Assembly: GCF_000153305.1 (NCBI RefSeq)
Contig: NZ_CH724107.1
Span: forward strand, 2,387,117-2,451,116
Source: Oceanicola granulosus HTCC2516
Lineage (GTDB): Bacteria > Pseudomonadota > Alphaproteobacteria > Rhodobacterales > Rhodobacteraceae
Direction: 5' to 3'
Length of the DNA stretch: 64,000 bases
This document shows, piece by piece, positions 26,591 through 35,134 of the stretch. The notes under the pieces are model-generated. The model worked only from the letters and a program-made list of their open reading frames with translations, was not told where the DNA came from and searched no databases. Made by a program: the position numbers and the translations under genes. Each line of letters begins with the position of its first letter. Within the stretch, counting starts at the first letter, position 1.

Positions 26591-28581
26591 GCCGGCACCC
26601 GCAACCGCTCCGGAGCCGGGCTCTCGCCGTCCGTCAGCCAGTCCGCCAGGCCGCGCAGGCCGTCGCGCCAGCCGATCCGCGCGCGCCAGCCCGTCGCGGC
26701 CTCGAGCGCGCGGGTGTCGGCGACGAACCACGGCTGATCGCCCTGCCGCCAGTCCTGGTAGGTGACGTCGATGTCGCGCCCGGTGATCGACTCGATCTCG
26801 CGCAGCACCTGCATCAGGCTGACCGCGTTGCCCGGCCCGCCGCCGAGGTTGAACGCGCGGCCGCGCAGGCCGTCGATCTGGCCGAGCACGGCGCGATAGG
26901 CCCGCACGGCGTCGGCGACGTCGAGCACGTCGCGGACCTGCCGGCCGGTGCCGAAGACGGTGATCGGGCGCTTCTTCAGAGCCTGGATGAGGAAATGCGC
27001 CACCCAACCCTGATCCTCGGTGCCGAACTGGCGGGGGCCGTAGATGCAGCTCATCCGGAGTACGGCAGCGGGCAGGCCGTAGCTCTTGGCGTAGTCGAGC
27101 ACGTACTGGTCGGCGACGCCCTTGGAGCAGCCGTAGGGCGTGCAGAAATCCAGCGGCCGCCCCTCGCCGACGCCGTGCGCGCGGACGGAGGGATCGTCGG
27201 GCGCGCAGGCTTCGTTGCTGTCGGTGACGGTGAGGTCGGCGAGATCGCCGTAGACCTTGTTGGTCGAGGCGAAGAGCAGCGGCACCGGCCGGCCCGTCGC
27301 GCGCAGGGCCTCGAGCACGTTCAGCGTGCCGCGCGCGTTGACGTCGAAATCGGCGACGGGCGAGGTCAGCGACGTCGTCACCGCCGTCTGCGCCGCCATG
27401 TGCAGCACCGCGTCCGCGTCGTGCAGGGCCTCGCGCACCGACGGCTCGTCGCGCAGGTCGACAGGTACGGCGTGGAGCCGGTCGCCGTGCCGGTCGGCCA
27501 GCCAGCGCAGGTTGCGCTCGACGCCGGGGCGGCTGAGGTTGTCGAGCACGACCACGTCGCGCCCCTCGGAAAGGAAGCTTGCGGCAAGGTTGGAGCCGAT
27601 GAAGCCCGCACCGCCCGTCACCACGAGGGGCCGCACGGCCTTGCCGACGGCGGGCGTGGCGAGGCGGGTGACCTCCTCGACGCGCGCGGTGCCGCCGGAG
27701 GTGAGCAACCGGGCGAGCAGCTTGGGCTGGTTGCCGCTGTCGATGGCGCCGAGGTGGTAGTGGCGCGGGTCGAACCAGAGCCCCTCCTGCACCGCGACGT
27801 CCTGCGGCAGGTCGCGCCAGGCGTACCAGTACATCCGCTCGGCCGGTGCCTTCAGCGCCTGCGCGAAGCGACGCGCCTGCTCCAGCTCGTCGCGCCGCCA
27901 GGTGGAATAGCCGGTTTCGGTGATCCAGATCTCGCAGGCCGGGTTCCAGCGGTCGAGGATCGCGCGCATCTCACCGAGGTGCGTCTCCCAGCCGTTCCAG
28001 GTGCCGGCCTCGCTGTCCCAGGTGCCGGGGAAGCCGTGGAAGCCGGCGGCGTCGACCTGCGCCAGCAGGCCGCGCTCGCCCATCAGGTTGAGCCAGTACA
28101 CATCGAATGGTGCCGGGCCGGCGAGGACGGGCTTCCAGCCGCGATGCTTGGCCCAGTAGGCTGCGCCGCCGACCATCTCGCAGAACAGGTCAGACGCGGG
28201 GTCCTCGCGCCAGTCCCAGTCGAGCAGGTTGTTGGGCTCGTTCCAGAGCTCGATATGCTCGAAGTGATCGCCGTGCCGCGTCAGCACCGCGTCGATGAAG
28301 TCGGCGTAGTCCTTGAGCACCTTCGGCGCGCCGGAGCTGCGCCCGGTGCGCGAGAGCGAGGGGGGCGTGTAATGCACGCAGGGCAGCAGCTCGAGATCGC
28401 GGGCGAGACGGGGCAGGAGCCAGTCGTACCACTCCTGCCCGCCCTCGGCGTGGTACTCCGCCCAGCTCAGGTGGGTCCGCAGGTACTTCGCGCCGGACGC
28501 GACGAGGCCCGGCAGCACCGCCTCCACCCGATCGTATTCGCCGGGGCGAAACCATTCGACGAAGCCGTAGTCTCGTTTCAC
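26587..28581 (-). CDS. glycoside hydrolase (clan GH-A-like) fused to an SDR sugar epimerase
   Basis: 664 residues in two parts. Residues 1-300 resemble a TIM-barrel glycosidase of the GH39/GH5 type: ELWNEPN places Glu115 as likely acid/base and IWITETGY places Glu222 as likely nucleophile, followed by MYWYAWRDLPQ. Residues 317-664 are a complete extended SDR: VTGGAGFIGSNLAASF (NAD loop), FASTNKVYGDL, FCTPYGCSKGVADQYVLDY (Tyr/Lys pair) and RMSCIYGPRQFG, most like CDP-paratose 2-epimerase/UDP-glucose 4-epimerase types. A short linker joins them and there is no signal peptide. The pair suggests trimming or transglycosylation coupled to making an activated sugar. Frame is open across the joint, so it is a true fusion. 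Each half is confident; the joint role is inference. Confidence 0.8.
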   Translation of the reverse strand: MKRDYGFVEWFRPGEYDRVEAVLPGLVASGAKYLRTHLSWAEYHAEGGQEWYDWLLPRLARDLELLPCVHYTPPSLSRTGRSSGAPKVLKDYADFIDAVLTRHGDHFEHIELWNEPNNLLDWDWREDPASDLFCEMVGGAAYWAKHRGWKPVLAGPAPFDVYWLNLMGERGLLAQVDAAGFHGFPGTWDSEAGTWNGWETHLGEMRAILDRWNPACEIWITETGYSTWRRDELEQARRFAQALKAPAERMYWYAWRDLPQDVAVQEGLWFDPRHYHLGAIDSGNQPKLLARLLTSGGTARVEEVTRLATPAVGKAVRPLVVTGGAGFIGSNLAASFLSEGRDVVVLDNLSRPGVERNLRWLADRHGDRLHAVPVDLRDEPSVREALHDADAVLHMAAQTAVTTSLTSPVADFDVNARGTLNVLEALRATGRPVPLLFASTNKVYGDLADLTVTDSNEACAPDDPSVRAHGVGEGRPLDFCTPYGCSKGVADQYVLDYAKSYGLPAAVLRMSCIYGPRQFGTEDQGWVAHFLIQALKKRPITVFGTGRQVRDVLDVADAVRAYRAVLGQIDGLRGRAFNLGGGPGNAVSLMQVLREIESITGRDIDVTYQDWRQGDQPWFVADTRALEAATGWRARIGWRDGLRGLADWLTDGESPAPERLRVPA

Positions 28582-29693
28582 GATACCAGGCCCCGCGCCT
28601 CGAGCTGGCGGCGCATCTCGTCGCCACGGTCTTGCTTGTCCTGCGCGGGCGCGTTGCGGACCCAGTCGACGAACGGGCCGAGGCTGTCCTCGAGCCGGTG
28701 CTCGGGCTCGAAGCCGAGCAGGCGCTTGGCCTTTGAGATGTCGGAGAAGCAGTTGCGGATATCACCGGAGCGGAACTTGCCGAGGATCTCGGGGGTCAGC
28801 TCGGGGCAGCCCATCGCGTCGGCGAGCAGCTCGGCGACCTGCGTGATGCTGTAGGCGTTGCCGGAGCCGACGTTGATGACCTCGCCCGCGGCCTCGTCGT
28901 GCTCGAGCGCGAGCGCGAAGGCGCGGGCGACGTCGCGGACATGGACGAAGTCGCGCTTCTGCTGGCCGTCCTCGAAGATCGTCGGCCGCTGCCCGTTGGC
29001 GAGGCGCGAGGCGAAGTTGGCGAGAACGCCGGTATAGGGGTTGGACAGAGCCTGCCCGGCGCCGAACACGTTGAACAGGCGCAGCGAGGTGGTGGGGATG
29101 TCGTAGGCCTCGCCGAAGATCAGGCAGGCCTGCTCCTGCTGATACTTCGTGAGGGCGTAGATGGAGGCGAGGTCGACCCGCTTCCTCTCGTCGGTCGGGC
29201 GCGGGGTGAGCGCCTCACCGTCGGGGCCCTCGGGCTCCCACTTGGCCGCCTTCAGGTCGCTGTTGCGGCGGCGGACGCCCTCGTGGAGTGCGCCGTCGGG
29301 GCCGGCATAGTAGCCTTCGCCGTAGACGCTCATCGACGAGGCGACGACGAGGCGGCGGATCGGATCCTCGGCGATGGCTTCGAGCAGGACGGCGGTGCCG
29401 AGGTCGTTGGCGCTGACGTAGCGGGCGATCTCGTACATCGACTGGCCGACGCCGACCTCGGCGGCGAGGTGCACCACCTCGTCGACACCCTTCAGCGCCG
29501 AGCGGAGCTTGTCGATCTCGCGCACGTCTCCGCGCACCACCTCCGCCCCCTCGGGCACTTCGGCGGCGGCGTCGCCGTGGACCTGATCGATCATCGCATC
29601 GTACAGCACGACCTCACGGCCCCGGGACAGCAGCTCCGTCGCCACCTGCCGACCGATAAAACCGCACCCGCCGGTTACGAGCGTCTTGACCAT
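28578..29693 (-). CDS. NAD-dependent epimerase/dehydratase (first gene of the glycan operon)
   Basis: 371 residues from ATG 29693; the longer open frame upstream lacks the family start. Extended SDR signs: TLVTGGCGFIGRQVATELL, HLAAEVGVGQSMYEIARYVSANDLGTAVLLEA, SMSVYGEG, and the YALTKYQQEQACLIF catalytic Tyr/Lys pair. A long insert rich in charged residues follows the VYGEG segment. LRLFNVFGAGQALSNPYTGVLANFASRL and KRDFVHVRDVARAFALAL resemble UDP-glucose 4-epimerase-like enzymes (WbpP/GalE group). It leads the eight-gene operon, after a 222-base divergent intergenic region. Confidence 0.83.
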   Translation of the reverse strand: MVKTLVTGGCGFIGRQVATELLSRGREVVLYDAMIDQVHGDAAAEVPEGAEVVRGDVREIDKLRSALKGVDEVVHLAAEVGVGQSMYEIARYVSANDLGTAVLLEAIAEDPIRRLVVASSMSVYGEGYYAGPDGALHEGVRRRNSDLKAAKWEPEGPDGEALTPRPTDERKRVDLASIYALTKYQQEQACLIFGEAYDIPTTSLRLFNVFGAGQALSNPYTGVLANFASRLANGQRPTIFEDGQQKRDFVHVRDVARAFALALEHDEAAGEVINVGSGNAYSITQVAELLADAMGCPELTPEILGKFRSGDIRNCFSDISKAKRLLGFEPEHRLEDSLGPFVDWVRNAPAQDKQDRGDEMRRQLEARGLVS

Positions 29694-29868
29694 GGTTCCG
29701 ATCCCCTGCGTGATTTGACATTTGCTGACGGAACAGGCTGCTGAAGGGAAAGGTTCCAGAAATACCGGCTGTTTCGGGCCGCCTGCGAGCTGCAGGTTCA
29801 TCTTTGATAACTGCAGCAGCTTCTTCCGGAACCGATCAAATACGCGTGAGTTGGTTTCCCCGGACCGT

Positions 29869-29892
29869 GCCGGGCGGCCCCTTTCGCCCGGC
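29869..29892 (+). promoter_or_regulatory. hairpin in the 5' leader of the MDR gene
   Basis: Perfect eight-base-pair stem (GCCGGGCG with CGCCCGGC) and eight-base loop, 23 bases before the MDR start codon. The 222-base divergent region 29694-29915 must hold promoters in both directions; no clear -35/-10 pair stands out. Confidence 0.35.
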
Positions 29893-29915
29893 CCGTGCAG
29901 ACGCAGGGAGACAGC

Positions 29916-30932
29916 ATGACAGACACCACCAGCCACGCCGCGTCCGCCGAGGGCGCGACCGGACCCGGCGCGGGCGGAATGCAGGCGGCGCAGGTCGTCG
30001 CGCCGGGCCAGGTCGAGATGCGCACGCTGCCGCTGCCCGAGCCGGGGCCGGGCGAGGTGCGGGCGCGGATCGAGGGCTGCGGCGTCTGCGCGTCAAACCT
30101 CGAGCCGTGGGCGGGGCCGGAGTGGCAGGAGTTCCCGATGGAGCCGGGCGGGATGGGCCACGAGGCGTGGGGCGTCGTCGAGGCGCTGGGCGCGGACGTG
30201 CGCGGGCTGGCGGTGGGCGATCACATCGGCTGGCTCGGCAGCCACGGCTACGCCAGCCACGAGGTGCTCCCCGCGGCCGCCGCGCTAATCCTGCCGCCGG
30301 CGCTCGCGGGGCGGCCCTTCCCGGCCGAGCCGCTGGGCTGCGCGATGAACATCTTCCGCCGGTCCGGCATCGAGGCGGGGCGGACCGTCGCGATCATCGG
30401 CATCGGCTTTATCGGCGCGACCCTCACCGCCCTGGCCGCCAGGGCGGGCGCGCGGGTGATCGCGATCTCGCGGCGCGACAGTTCGCTGGAGCTGGCGCGG
30501 CAGATGGGGACAGCCGAGACGATCCCGATGCACGACCACTGGGAGATCATGCGCGAGGTGGGGCGGCTGACCGGGGACAGGCTCTGCGACGTGGTGATCG
30601 AGGCGGTCGGGCTGCAATGGCCGCTCGACCTCGCCGGCGAGCTGGTCCGCGAGGGCGGGCGGCTGGTGGTGGCGGGCTACCACCAGGACGGGCCGCGGCA
30701 GGTCAACATGCAGATGTGGAACTGGAAGGGCATCGACATCGTCAGCGCTCACGAGCGCGACCCGGAGGTGCAGATGCGCGGGATGCGCGAGGCGGTCGAC
30801 GCGGTGGCCGACGGGCGGGTCGACCTCGCGCCGCTGCTGACCCACCGCTTCCCGCTGTCCGAGCTCGGCCGGGCACTCGACGCGACCCGGGACAAGCCCG
30901 ACGGGCTGGTCAAGGCATGGGTGCAGCCGTGA
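29916..30932 (+). CDS. zinc-binding MDR dehydrogenase
   Basis: 338 residues from ATG 29916 (CAGGGAG upstream). Medium-chain dehydrogenase features: EGCGVCASNLEPW (first zinc-ligand Cys), GGMGHEAWGVVEALG (His-Glu motif) and the Rossmann stretch TVAIIGIGFIGATLTALAARAGARVIAIS. The structural-zinc four-Cys lobe of classical alcohol dehydrogenases is not evident. Such enzymes oxidise or reduce secondary alcohols or sugars (for example inositol or sorbitol) with NAD(P). Followed with a four-base overlap by a Gfo/Idh oxidoreductase and divergent from the glycan operon, it probably belongs to the same sugar pathway. Confidence 0.85.
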   Translation: MTDTTSHAASAEGATGPGAGGMQAAQVVAPGQVEMRTLPLPEPGPGEVRARIEGCGVCASNLEPWAGPEWQEFPMEPGGMGHEAWGVVEALGADVRGLAVGDHIGWLGSHGYASHEVLPAAAALILPPALAGRPFPAEPLGCAMNIFRRSGIEAGRTVAIIGIGFIGATLTALAARAGARVIAISRRDSSLELARQMGTAETIPMHDHWEIMREVGRLTGDRLCDVVIEAVGLQWPLDLAGELVREGGRLVVAGYHQDGPRQVNMQMWNWKGIDIVSAHERDPEVQMRGMREAVDAVADGRVDLAPLLTHRFPLSELGRALDATRDKPDGLVKAWVQP

Positions 30933-31933
30933 GCCGCCCCCGCCTCGCCTTCCTCGGCCTCGGCTGGATCGGACGGCACAGGATGGAGGCGGTCGCCGCC
31001 GCCGACATCGCCGACATCGTCGCTCTCTCCGACCCGTCCGCGGAGGCCGTCGACGCCGCCGCCGAGTCCGCGCCGGACGCCGTGCGCTGCGACGGGCTCG
31101 AGGAACTGCTCGCCGAGAAGCCGGACGGCGTCGTCATTGCCACGCCCTCCGCGCTGCATGCCGAGCAGACGATCGCCGCCCTCGGGGCCGGCGCGGCCGT
31201 GTTCTGCCAGAAGCCCCTCGGCCGTACCGCCGAGGAGGCCCGCGCCTGCGTGGAGGCGGCGCGGGGGGCCGGCCGACTCCTCGCCGCGGATCTCAGCTAC
31301 CGCCACGCCGCCGCCTTCATGGCCCTGCGCGACGCGGTGGCGGCGGGGGAGCTGGGGCCGGTCCATGCGGTCGACCTGACGTTCCACAACGCCTACGGCC
31401 CCGACAAGCCGTGGTTCCGCGACCGGGCACTATCGGGCGGCGGCTGCCTCATCGACCTCGGTGTGCACCTGGTCGACATGGCCGTCTGGGCGCTGGGAAC
31501 GCGCGACCTCCGCTGCACCTCCGCGCATCTCTACAGCGGCGGACAGAGACTGACCGGCGCGGCGCTGCAGGAGACGGTGGAGGATTATGCGGCGGCCACG
31601 CTTGAGACAACGGACGGGGCGGTGGTGCGCATCGCCTGCTCCTGGAACCTCCCGGCGGGGCGCGAGGCTGTGATCGAAGTCGAGGCCTTCGGCGCGCACG
31701 GGGGCTTCGCGGTGACCAACGAGCACGGCAGCTTCTACGACTTCTCCGCCCACCGCCACCACGGCACCAGCACCAAGCAACGTGTCGCCCCGCCCGACGC
31801 GTGGGGAGGGCGCGCCGCGGCCGACTGGGCGAGGCGTCTGGCGGAGGGGGAGCGATTCGACCCGGCCTGCGAAGGCCTCGTGGACCTCGCCGCGGCGATC
31901 GACGCGGTCTACGCGCGGGCGGCGGCGGGCTGA
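30929..31933 (+). CDS. Gfo/Idh/MocA family oxidoreductase
   Basis: 334 residues from GTG 30929, which overlaps the MDR stop by four bases; ATG 30917 is an alternative start. N-terminal Rossmann fold: PRLAFLGLGWIGRHRMEAVAAADI, DGVVIATPSALHAEQTIAALGAGAAVFCQKPLGRTAEEA (the conserved E/Q-K-P motif, here C-Q-K-P). The C-terminal domain has SGGGCLIDLGVHLVDMAVWALG with the usual D-x3-H catalytic pair. These enzymes oxidise or reduce sugars or inositols with NAD(P). The Gln in place of the common Glu in EKP is a small oddity. Confidence 0.88.
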   Translation: MSRPRLAFLGLGWIGRHRMEAVAAADIADIVALSDPSAEAVDAAAESAPDAVRCDGLEELLAEKPDGVVIATPSALHAEQTIAALGAGAAVFCQKPLGRTAEEARACVEAARGAGRLLAADLSYRHAAAFMALRDAVAAGELGPVHAVDLTFHNAYGPDKPWFRDRALSGGGCLIDLGVHLVDMAVWALGTRDLRCTSAHLYSGGQRLTGAALQETVEDYAAATLETTDGAVVRIACSWNLPAGREAVIEVEAFGAHGGFAVTNEHGSFYDFSAHRHHGTSTKQRVAPPDAWGGRAAADWARRLAEGERFDPACEGLVDLAAAIDAVYARAAAG

Positions 31934-31949
31934 CCGCCGCCCGGCGGGG

Positions 31950-32213
31950 TCAGTCGCGGTCGATGAACTTGTTGAAGCGGCTGGTCGAGCCGTCGGACGT
32001 CTTCTCCTGATAGAGGAAGGCGAGCTTGTTGTCGTCGAACGTCCTGAAGAACTCGTCCCAATCGATTTCCTCGAGGTTCTCCTCCGGCTCGCCGAAGTCG
32101 ATGCGCAACAGCCCGCCCTCGCCGGTCTGCTTGACCCGGCTCGGCCGGCCGCCGCGGTCTTCGGCCCACTTGCGGATGGTGTCGTGGTCGGTCGTCGTCT
32201 CGGAACTGCTCAT
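31950..32213 (-). CDS. conserved small acidic protein, 87 residues
   Basis: Residues run [27 protein letters not shown], then [40 protein letters not shown] and a C-terminal [10 protein letters not shown]. It is strongly acidic, with no membrane segment or signal. Proteins with this W-A-x-x-R-G-G-x-P start and LRIDF...WDEFF core occur widely and are sometimes labelled '1,4-alpha-glucan branching enzyme' without support. Function unknown; ribosome binding site GGGAG is present. It converges on the Gfo/Idh gene, 16 bases away. Confidence 0.75.
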   Translation of the reverse strand: MSSSETTTDHDTIRKWAEDRGGRPSRVKQTGEGGLLRIDFGEPEENLEEIDWDEFFRTFDDNKLAFLYQEKTSDGSTSRFNKFIDRD

Positions 32214-32276
32214 CGCGTGATCTCCCGTTGTCGATGGCGACCAACGCGAGGAGGGCGGCTTTTGTTGCCGTGCGCG

Positions 32277-33008
32277 TCAGGTCGTCTCGAAGCGGACGGA
32301 GCCGTCCTCGATGATCGCGGCGGTGAGGCGACCAGTGGCGTAGGCGCCGGTGTCAGTCGCGATGCGGCCGCGCGCGGCGCTGGGCGCGTCGACGATGGTG
32401 TGGCCGTGCGCGATCCAGAGCCCGTCGGTGCGCGCGGTGCGCTCGAAGTCGGGGTGCCCCCAGAGCAGGGTCCGGTCCTCCTGCGCGTCGAGCGGCAGCG
32501 CCGGGTCGGCGGCGGCGTGCACGACGGCGACGTTGCCCGAGCGGGTGGTGCGGGGCAGGGCGCGGAGCCAGTCGGCGAGATCCTCCCCCATCGCCTCGAG
32601 CAACGCGTCGCGGCGCTGGTCGGCCGCTTCGGGATCGGGGCGCGGACCGAAGGCGAGGCGGAAGCTGGCGAGCGTCTGCAGCCCGCCGTTCGCCAGCCAG
32701 CGCCGCTCCGACCCGGCGGGGCTGTCGAGGAAGTCGAGCAGCATCCTCTCGTGGTTGCCCATCAGGCAGACGGCCCGCCCCTCGCCGACGAGCGCGCGGC
32801 AGGTTTGCAGCACCTCCGCGCTCTCCTCGCCGCGGTCGATATAGTCGCCGACGAGCACCGTCCGCGCGTCCGGATCGAGCCGGTCGAGGAGGCGCAGCAG
32901 CAGGTCGTGGCGGCCGTGGACGTCGCCGATCACCTGCAGCTTGCCCTCCGGGTTCGGCGGGTCGAACTCGGCGGACGTGCGCATGAGGCGGGACAGGAAG
33001 CGCATCAT
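32277..33008 (-). CDS. metallophosphoesterase (serine/threonine protein phosphatase-like)
   Basis: 243 residues. All PPP-type metal motifs are visible in order: VIGDVHGRHD, LVGDYIDRGEES, LMGNHERML, a histidine in VAVVHAAADP, and WIAHGHTIVD near the C-terminus. This is the set found in bacterial PrpA/ApaH-like protein phosphatases with two bound metals. Targets could be phosphoproteins or diadenosine polyphosphates; by size it fits the small bacterial protein phosphatases. Stand-alone minus-strand gene, 175 bases from the divergent ThuA gene. ATG 33005 is an equally good start. Confidence 0.88.
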   Translation of the reverse strand: MMRFLSRLMRTSAEFDPPNPEGKLQVIGDVHGRHDLLLRLLDRLDPDARTVLVGDYIDRGEESAEVLQTCRALVGEGRAVCLMGNHERMLLDFLDSPAGSERRWLANGGLQTLASFRLAFGPRPDPEAADQRRDALLEAMGEDLADWLRALPRTTRSGNVAVVHAAADPALPLDAQEDRTLLWGHPDFERTARTDGLWIAHGHTIVDAPSAARGRIATDTGAYATGRLTAAIIEDGSVRFETT

Positions 33009-33183
33009 CGGCGGGCGTCGCTTTCGGTGTGGCGGGCGGTGCGGGGCCGCAGACTAGGCACGATCCGGCCCGTTGGCCATCACACATCTCCGAGCGCCAC
33101 GTGGCGTCGCGGGTCGGTTTCTCTTGCCAAAGCGGTTTGATTTGATAGCGCGGATCCAACGAAGCACAGTCAGGAGAGGCGTC

Positions 33184-33969
33184 ATGGCCATCCGTACCAT
33201 CGTCTGGGGCGAGAACGTCCACGAACAGAAGAGCAAGATCGTCGCCGGGATCTACCCCGACGGGATGCACCAGACCATCGCCGACGCGCTCAACGCCGCC
33301 GGCGGTATCGACGCCGAGACCGCGACGCTCCAGGAGAAGGAGCACGGTCTGCCCGAGTCGCGGCTGGCCGAGACGGACGTGCTGATCTGGTGGGGCCACG
33401 CCGCGCACAAGGACGTCGACGACGAGATCGTCGCCCGGGTCTGCCGGCACGTCTGGGCCGGGATGGGGCTGATCGTGCTGCATTCGGGTCACTTCTCGAA
33501 GGTGTTCAAGGCCCTGATGGGCACCCCCTGCAACCTCACCTGGCGCGAGGCCGGCGAGCGCGAGCGGCTCTGGGTCACCTCGCGCAGCCACCCGATCGCC
33601 GCCGGGCTGCCGGACCATTTCGAGCTCGAGAACGAGGAGATGTATGGCGAGCCCTTCGGCATCCCCGAGCCGATGGAGACGGTGTTCGTGAGCTGGTTCC
33701 AGGGCGGCGAGGTGTTTCGCTCGGGCGCGACCTGGCGGCGCGGCGCGGGCAACGTGTTCTACTTCCGCCCCGGCCACGAGACCTACCCGACCTACCACGA
33801 CGGCAACGTCCAGAAGGTGATCGCCAACGGCGTGCGCTGGGCGCACAATCCGGCGGCACGGCTGACCGATCCCGAGGCGGCGCCCAACGTGCCCGTCGAG
33901 AAGGCGCTCGAGCCGATCGAGGCGCGCGGGGAGAAGCTGCACGCGGACGGCGAAGAGGGCTTCCGGTGA
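33184..33969 (+). CDS. ThuA domain-containing protein
   Basis: 261 residues, a class I glutamine-amidotransferase-like (ThuA) fold: [64 protein letters not shown] and [16 protein letters not shown]. ThuA proteins are associated with trehalose and other disaccharide utilisation; an enzymatic activity has not been clearly shown. ATG 33184 has AGGAG upstream. It overlaps by four bases with a Gfo/Idh oxidoreductase, the usual partnership (as in thuAB). Confidence 0.9.
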   Translation: MAIRTIVWGENVHEQKSKIVAGIYPDGMHQTIADALNAAGGIDAETATLQEKEHGLPESRLAETDVLIWWGHAAHKDVDDEIVARVCRHVWAGMGLIVLHSGHFSKVFKALMGTPCNLTWREAGERERLWVTSRSHPIAAGLPDHFELENEEMYGEPFGIPEPMETVFVSWFQGGEVFRSGATWRRGAGNVFYFRPGHETYPTYHDGNVQKVIANGVRWAHNPAARLTDPEAAPNVPVEKALEPIEARGEKLHADGEEGFR

Positions 33970-35024
33970 GCGACGTCCGGGTCCTGATCCTCGGCACCGG
34001 CGGCATGGCCAACAGCCATGCCGAGGCCTACGCCGCGATGCCCGGGGTCGTTCTCGCCGCCGGGGTCGACACCAATCCGGGGCGGCTCGCCGAGTTCAAG
34101 GCGCGGCACCGCATGGAGCACGGCTTCACCTCGCTCGCCGACGCCATCGCCTGGGGCGAGTTCGACGCGGTCTCCAACGTCACCCCCGACGCCGCGCACC
34201 ATGTCACCACGATGGCGCTGCTGGCGGCGGGCAAGCACGTGCTCTGCGAGAAGCCGCTGGCCACCAACGCCGACGACGCCGCCGAGATGGCGCAGGCCGC
34301 CGAGGCGGCGGGCGTGGTCAACATGGTCAACCTGACCTACCGCAACGTCCCCGCGCTGATCCAGGCGCACGCGATGGTCGAGGCCGGCGAGATTGGAGAA
34401 GTGCGCCACTTCGAGGCGGCATACCTGCAGAGCTGGCTGACCCAGGACGCCTGGGGCAAGTGGGACGAAGACCAGCAATGGCTGTGGCGGCTGTCCACCA
34501 AGCACGGCTCGACCGGCGTGCTCGGCGACATCGGCGTCCACATCGTCGACTTCGCCACCTTCGCCGCCGGGCGCATGGGGGTGGATGACGTTTCCTGCCG
34601 GCTAACCACCTTCGACAAGGCGCCGGGCGGGCGGATCGGCGAGTACGTGCTCGACGCCAACGACAGCTTCGCGATGCATGTCGGGCTCGAGAACGGCGCG
34701 GTCGGGGTGATCCACGCCAGCCGCTTCGCCTCGGGCCACATCAACGACCTGTCGTTGCAGCTGTTCGGCACGAAAGGCGGGCTCAGGGTCGAATTCCGCG
34801 GCGGCGCGAGCACCCTCACCGCCTGCCTGGAGCCCGACCTGCGCTCGGGCACCTGGCGCCCGGTGGCGGCGCCGGCGGTGCCGACGAACTACGAGCGCTT
34901 CATCGCCGCGATCCGCGCCGGCGCGCAAGTGCGCCCCGATTTCGCGCGCGGCGCACAGCTGCAGCGGGTCCTCGACCGGGCCATCGAGTCCGACGCCGCC
35001 GGGGGCCTCAAGCTGGACGTCTGA
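33966..35024 (+). CDS. Gfo/Idh/MocA family oxidoreductase (ThuB-like position)
   Basis: 352 residues from GTG 33966. Rossmann motif [25 protein letters not shown], then [40 protein letters not shown] with the EKP motif intact, and [19 protein letters not shown] with the D-x3-H pair. Coupled by GTGA to thuA, it fits a ThuB-like sugar dehydrogenase forming keto-sugars, though ThuB function is not assigned from sequence alone. A strong hairpin follows the gene. Confidence 0.9.
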   Translation: MSDVRVLILGTGGMANSHAEAYAAMPGVVLAAGVDTNPGRLAEFKARHRMEHGFTSLADAIAWGEFDAVSNVTPDAAHHVTTMALLAAGKHVLCEKPLATNADDAAEMAQAAEAAGVVNMVNLTYRNVPALIQAHAMVEAGEIGEVRHFEAAYLQSWLTQDAWGKWDEDQQWLWRLSTKHGSTGVLGDIGVHIVDFATFAAGRMGVDDVSCRLTTFDKAPGGRIGEYVLDANDSFAMHVGLENGAVGVIHASRFASGHINDLSLQLFGTKGGLRVEFRGGASTLTACLEPDLRSGTWRPVAAPAVPTNYERFIAAIRAGAQVRPDFARGAQLQRVLDRAIESDAAGGLKLDV

Positions 35025-35050
35025 GCCGGGCACGCCGGCACTGCACCTGC

Positions 35051-35077
35051 CATGGCCGCGCCACCGGCGCGGCCATG
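35051..35077 (+). terminator. terminator-like hairpin after the thuA-gfo pair
   Basis: Perfect 12-base-pair stem (35051-35062 with 35066-35077) and a three-base loop, 27 bases after the stop; only a short T-rich tail (TCCTTTG) follows. Confidence 0.65.
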
Positions 35078-35134
35078 TCCTTTGACACGCCGGCTGCAAT
35101 GGGCTTCAGTCCGGCGAAGGGACAGGGGTAGGGT

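Noticed and set aside
26122-28854. 910-residue open frame on the plus strand
   Set aside because: Antisense to the glycosyltransferase and glycosidase-SDR genes, which have clear domain motifs; another GC shadow.
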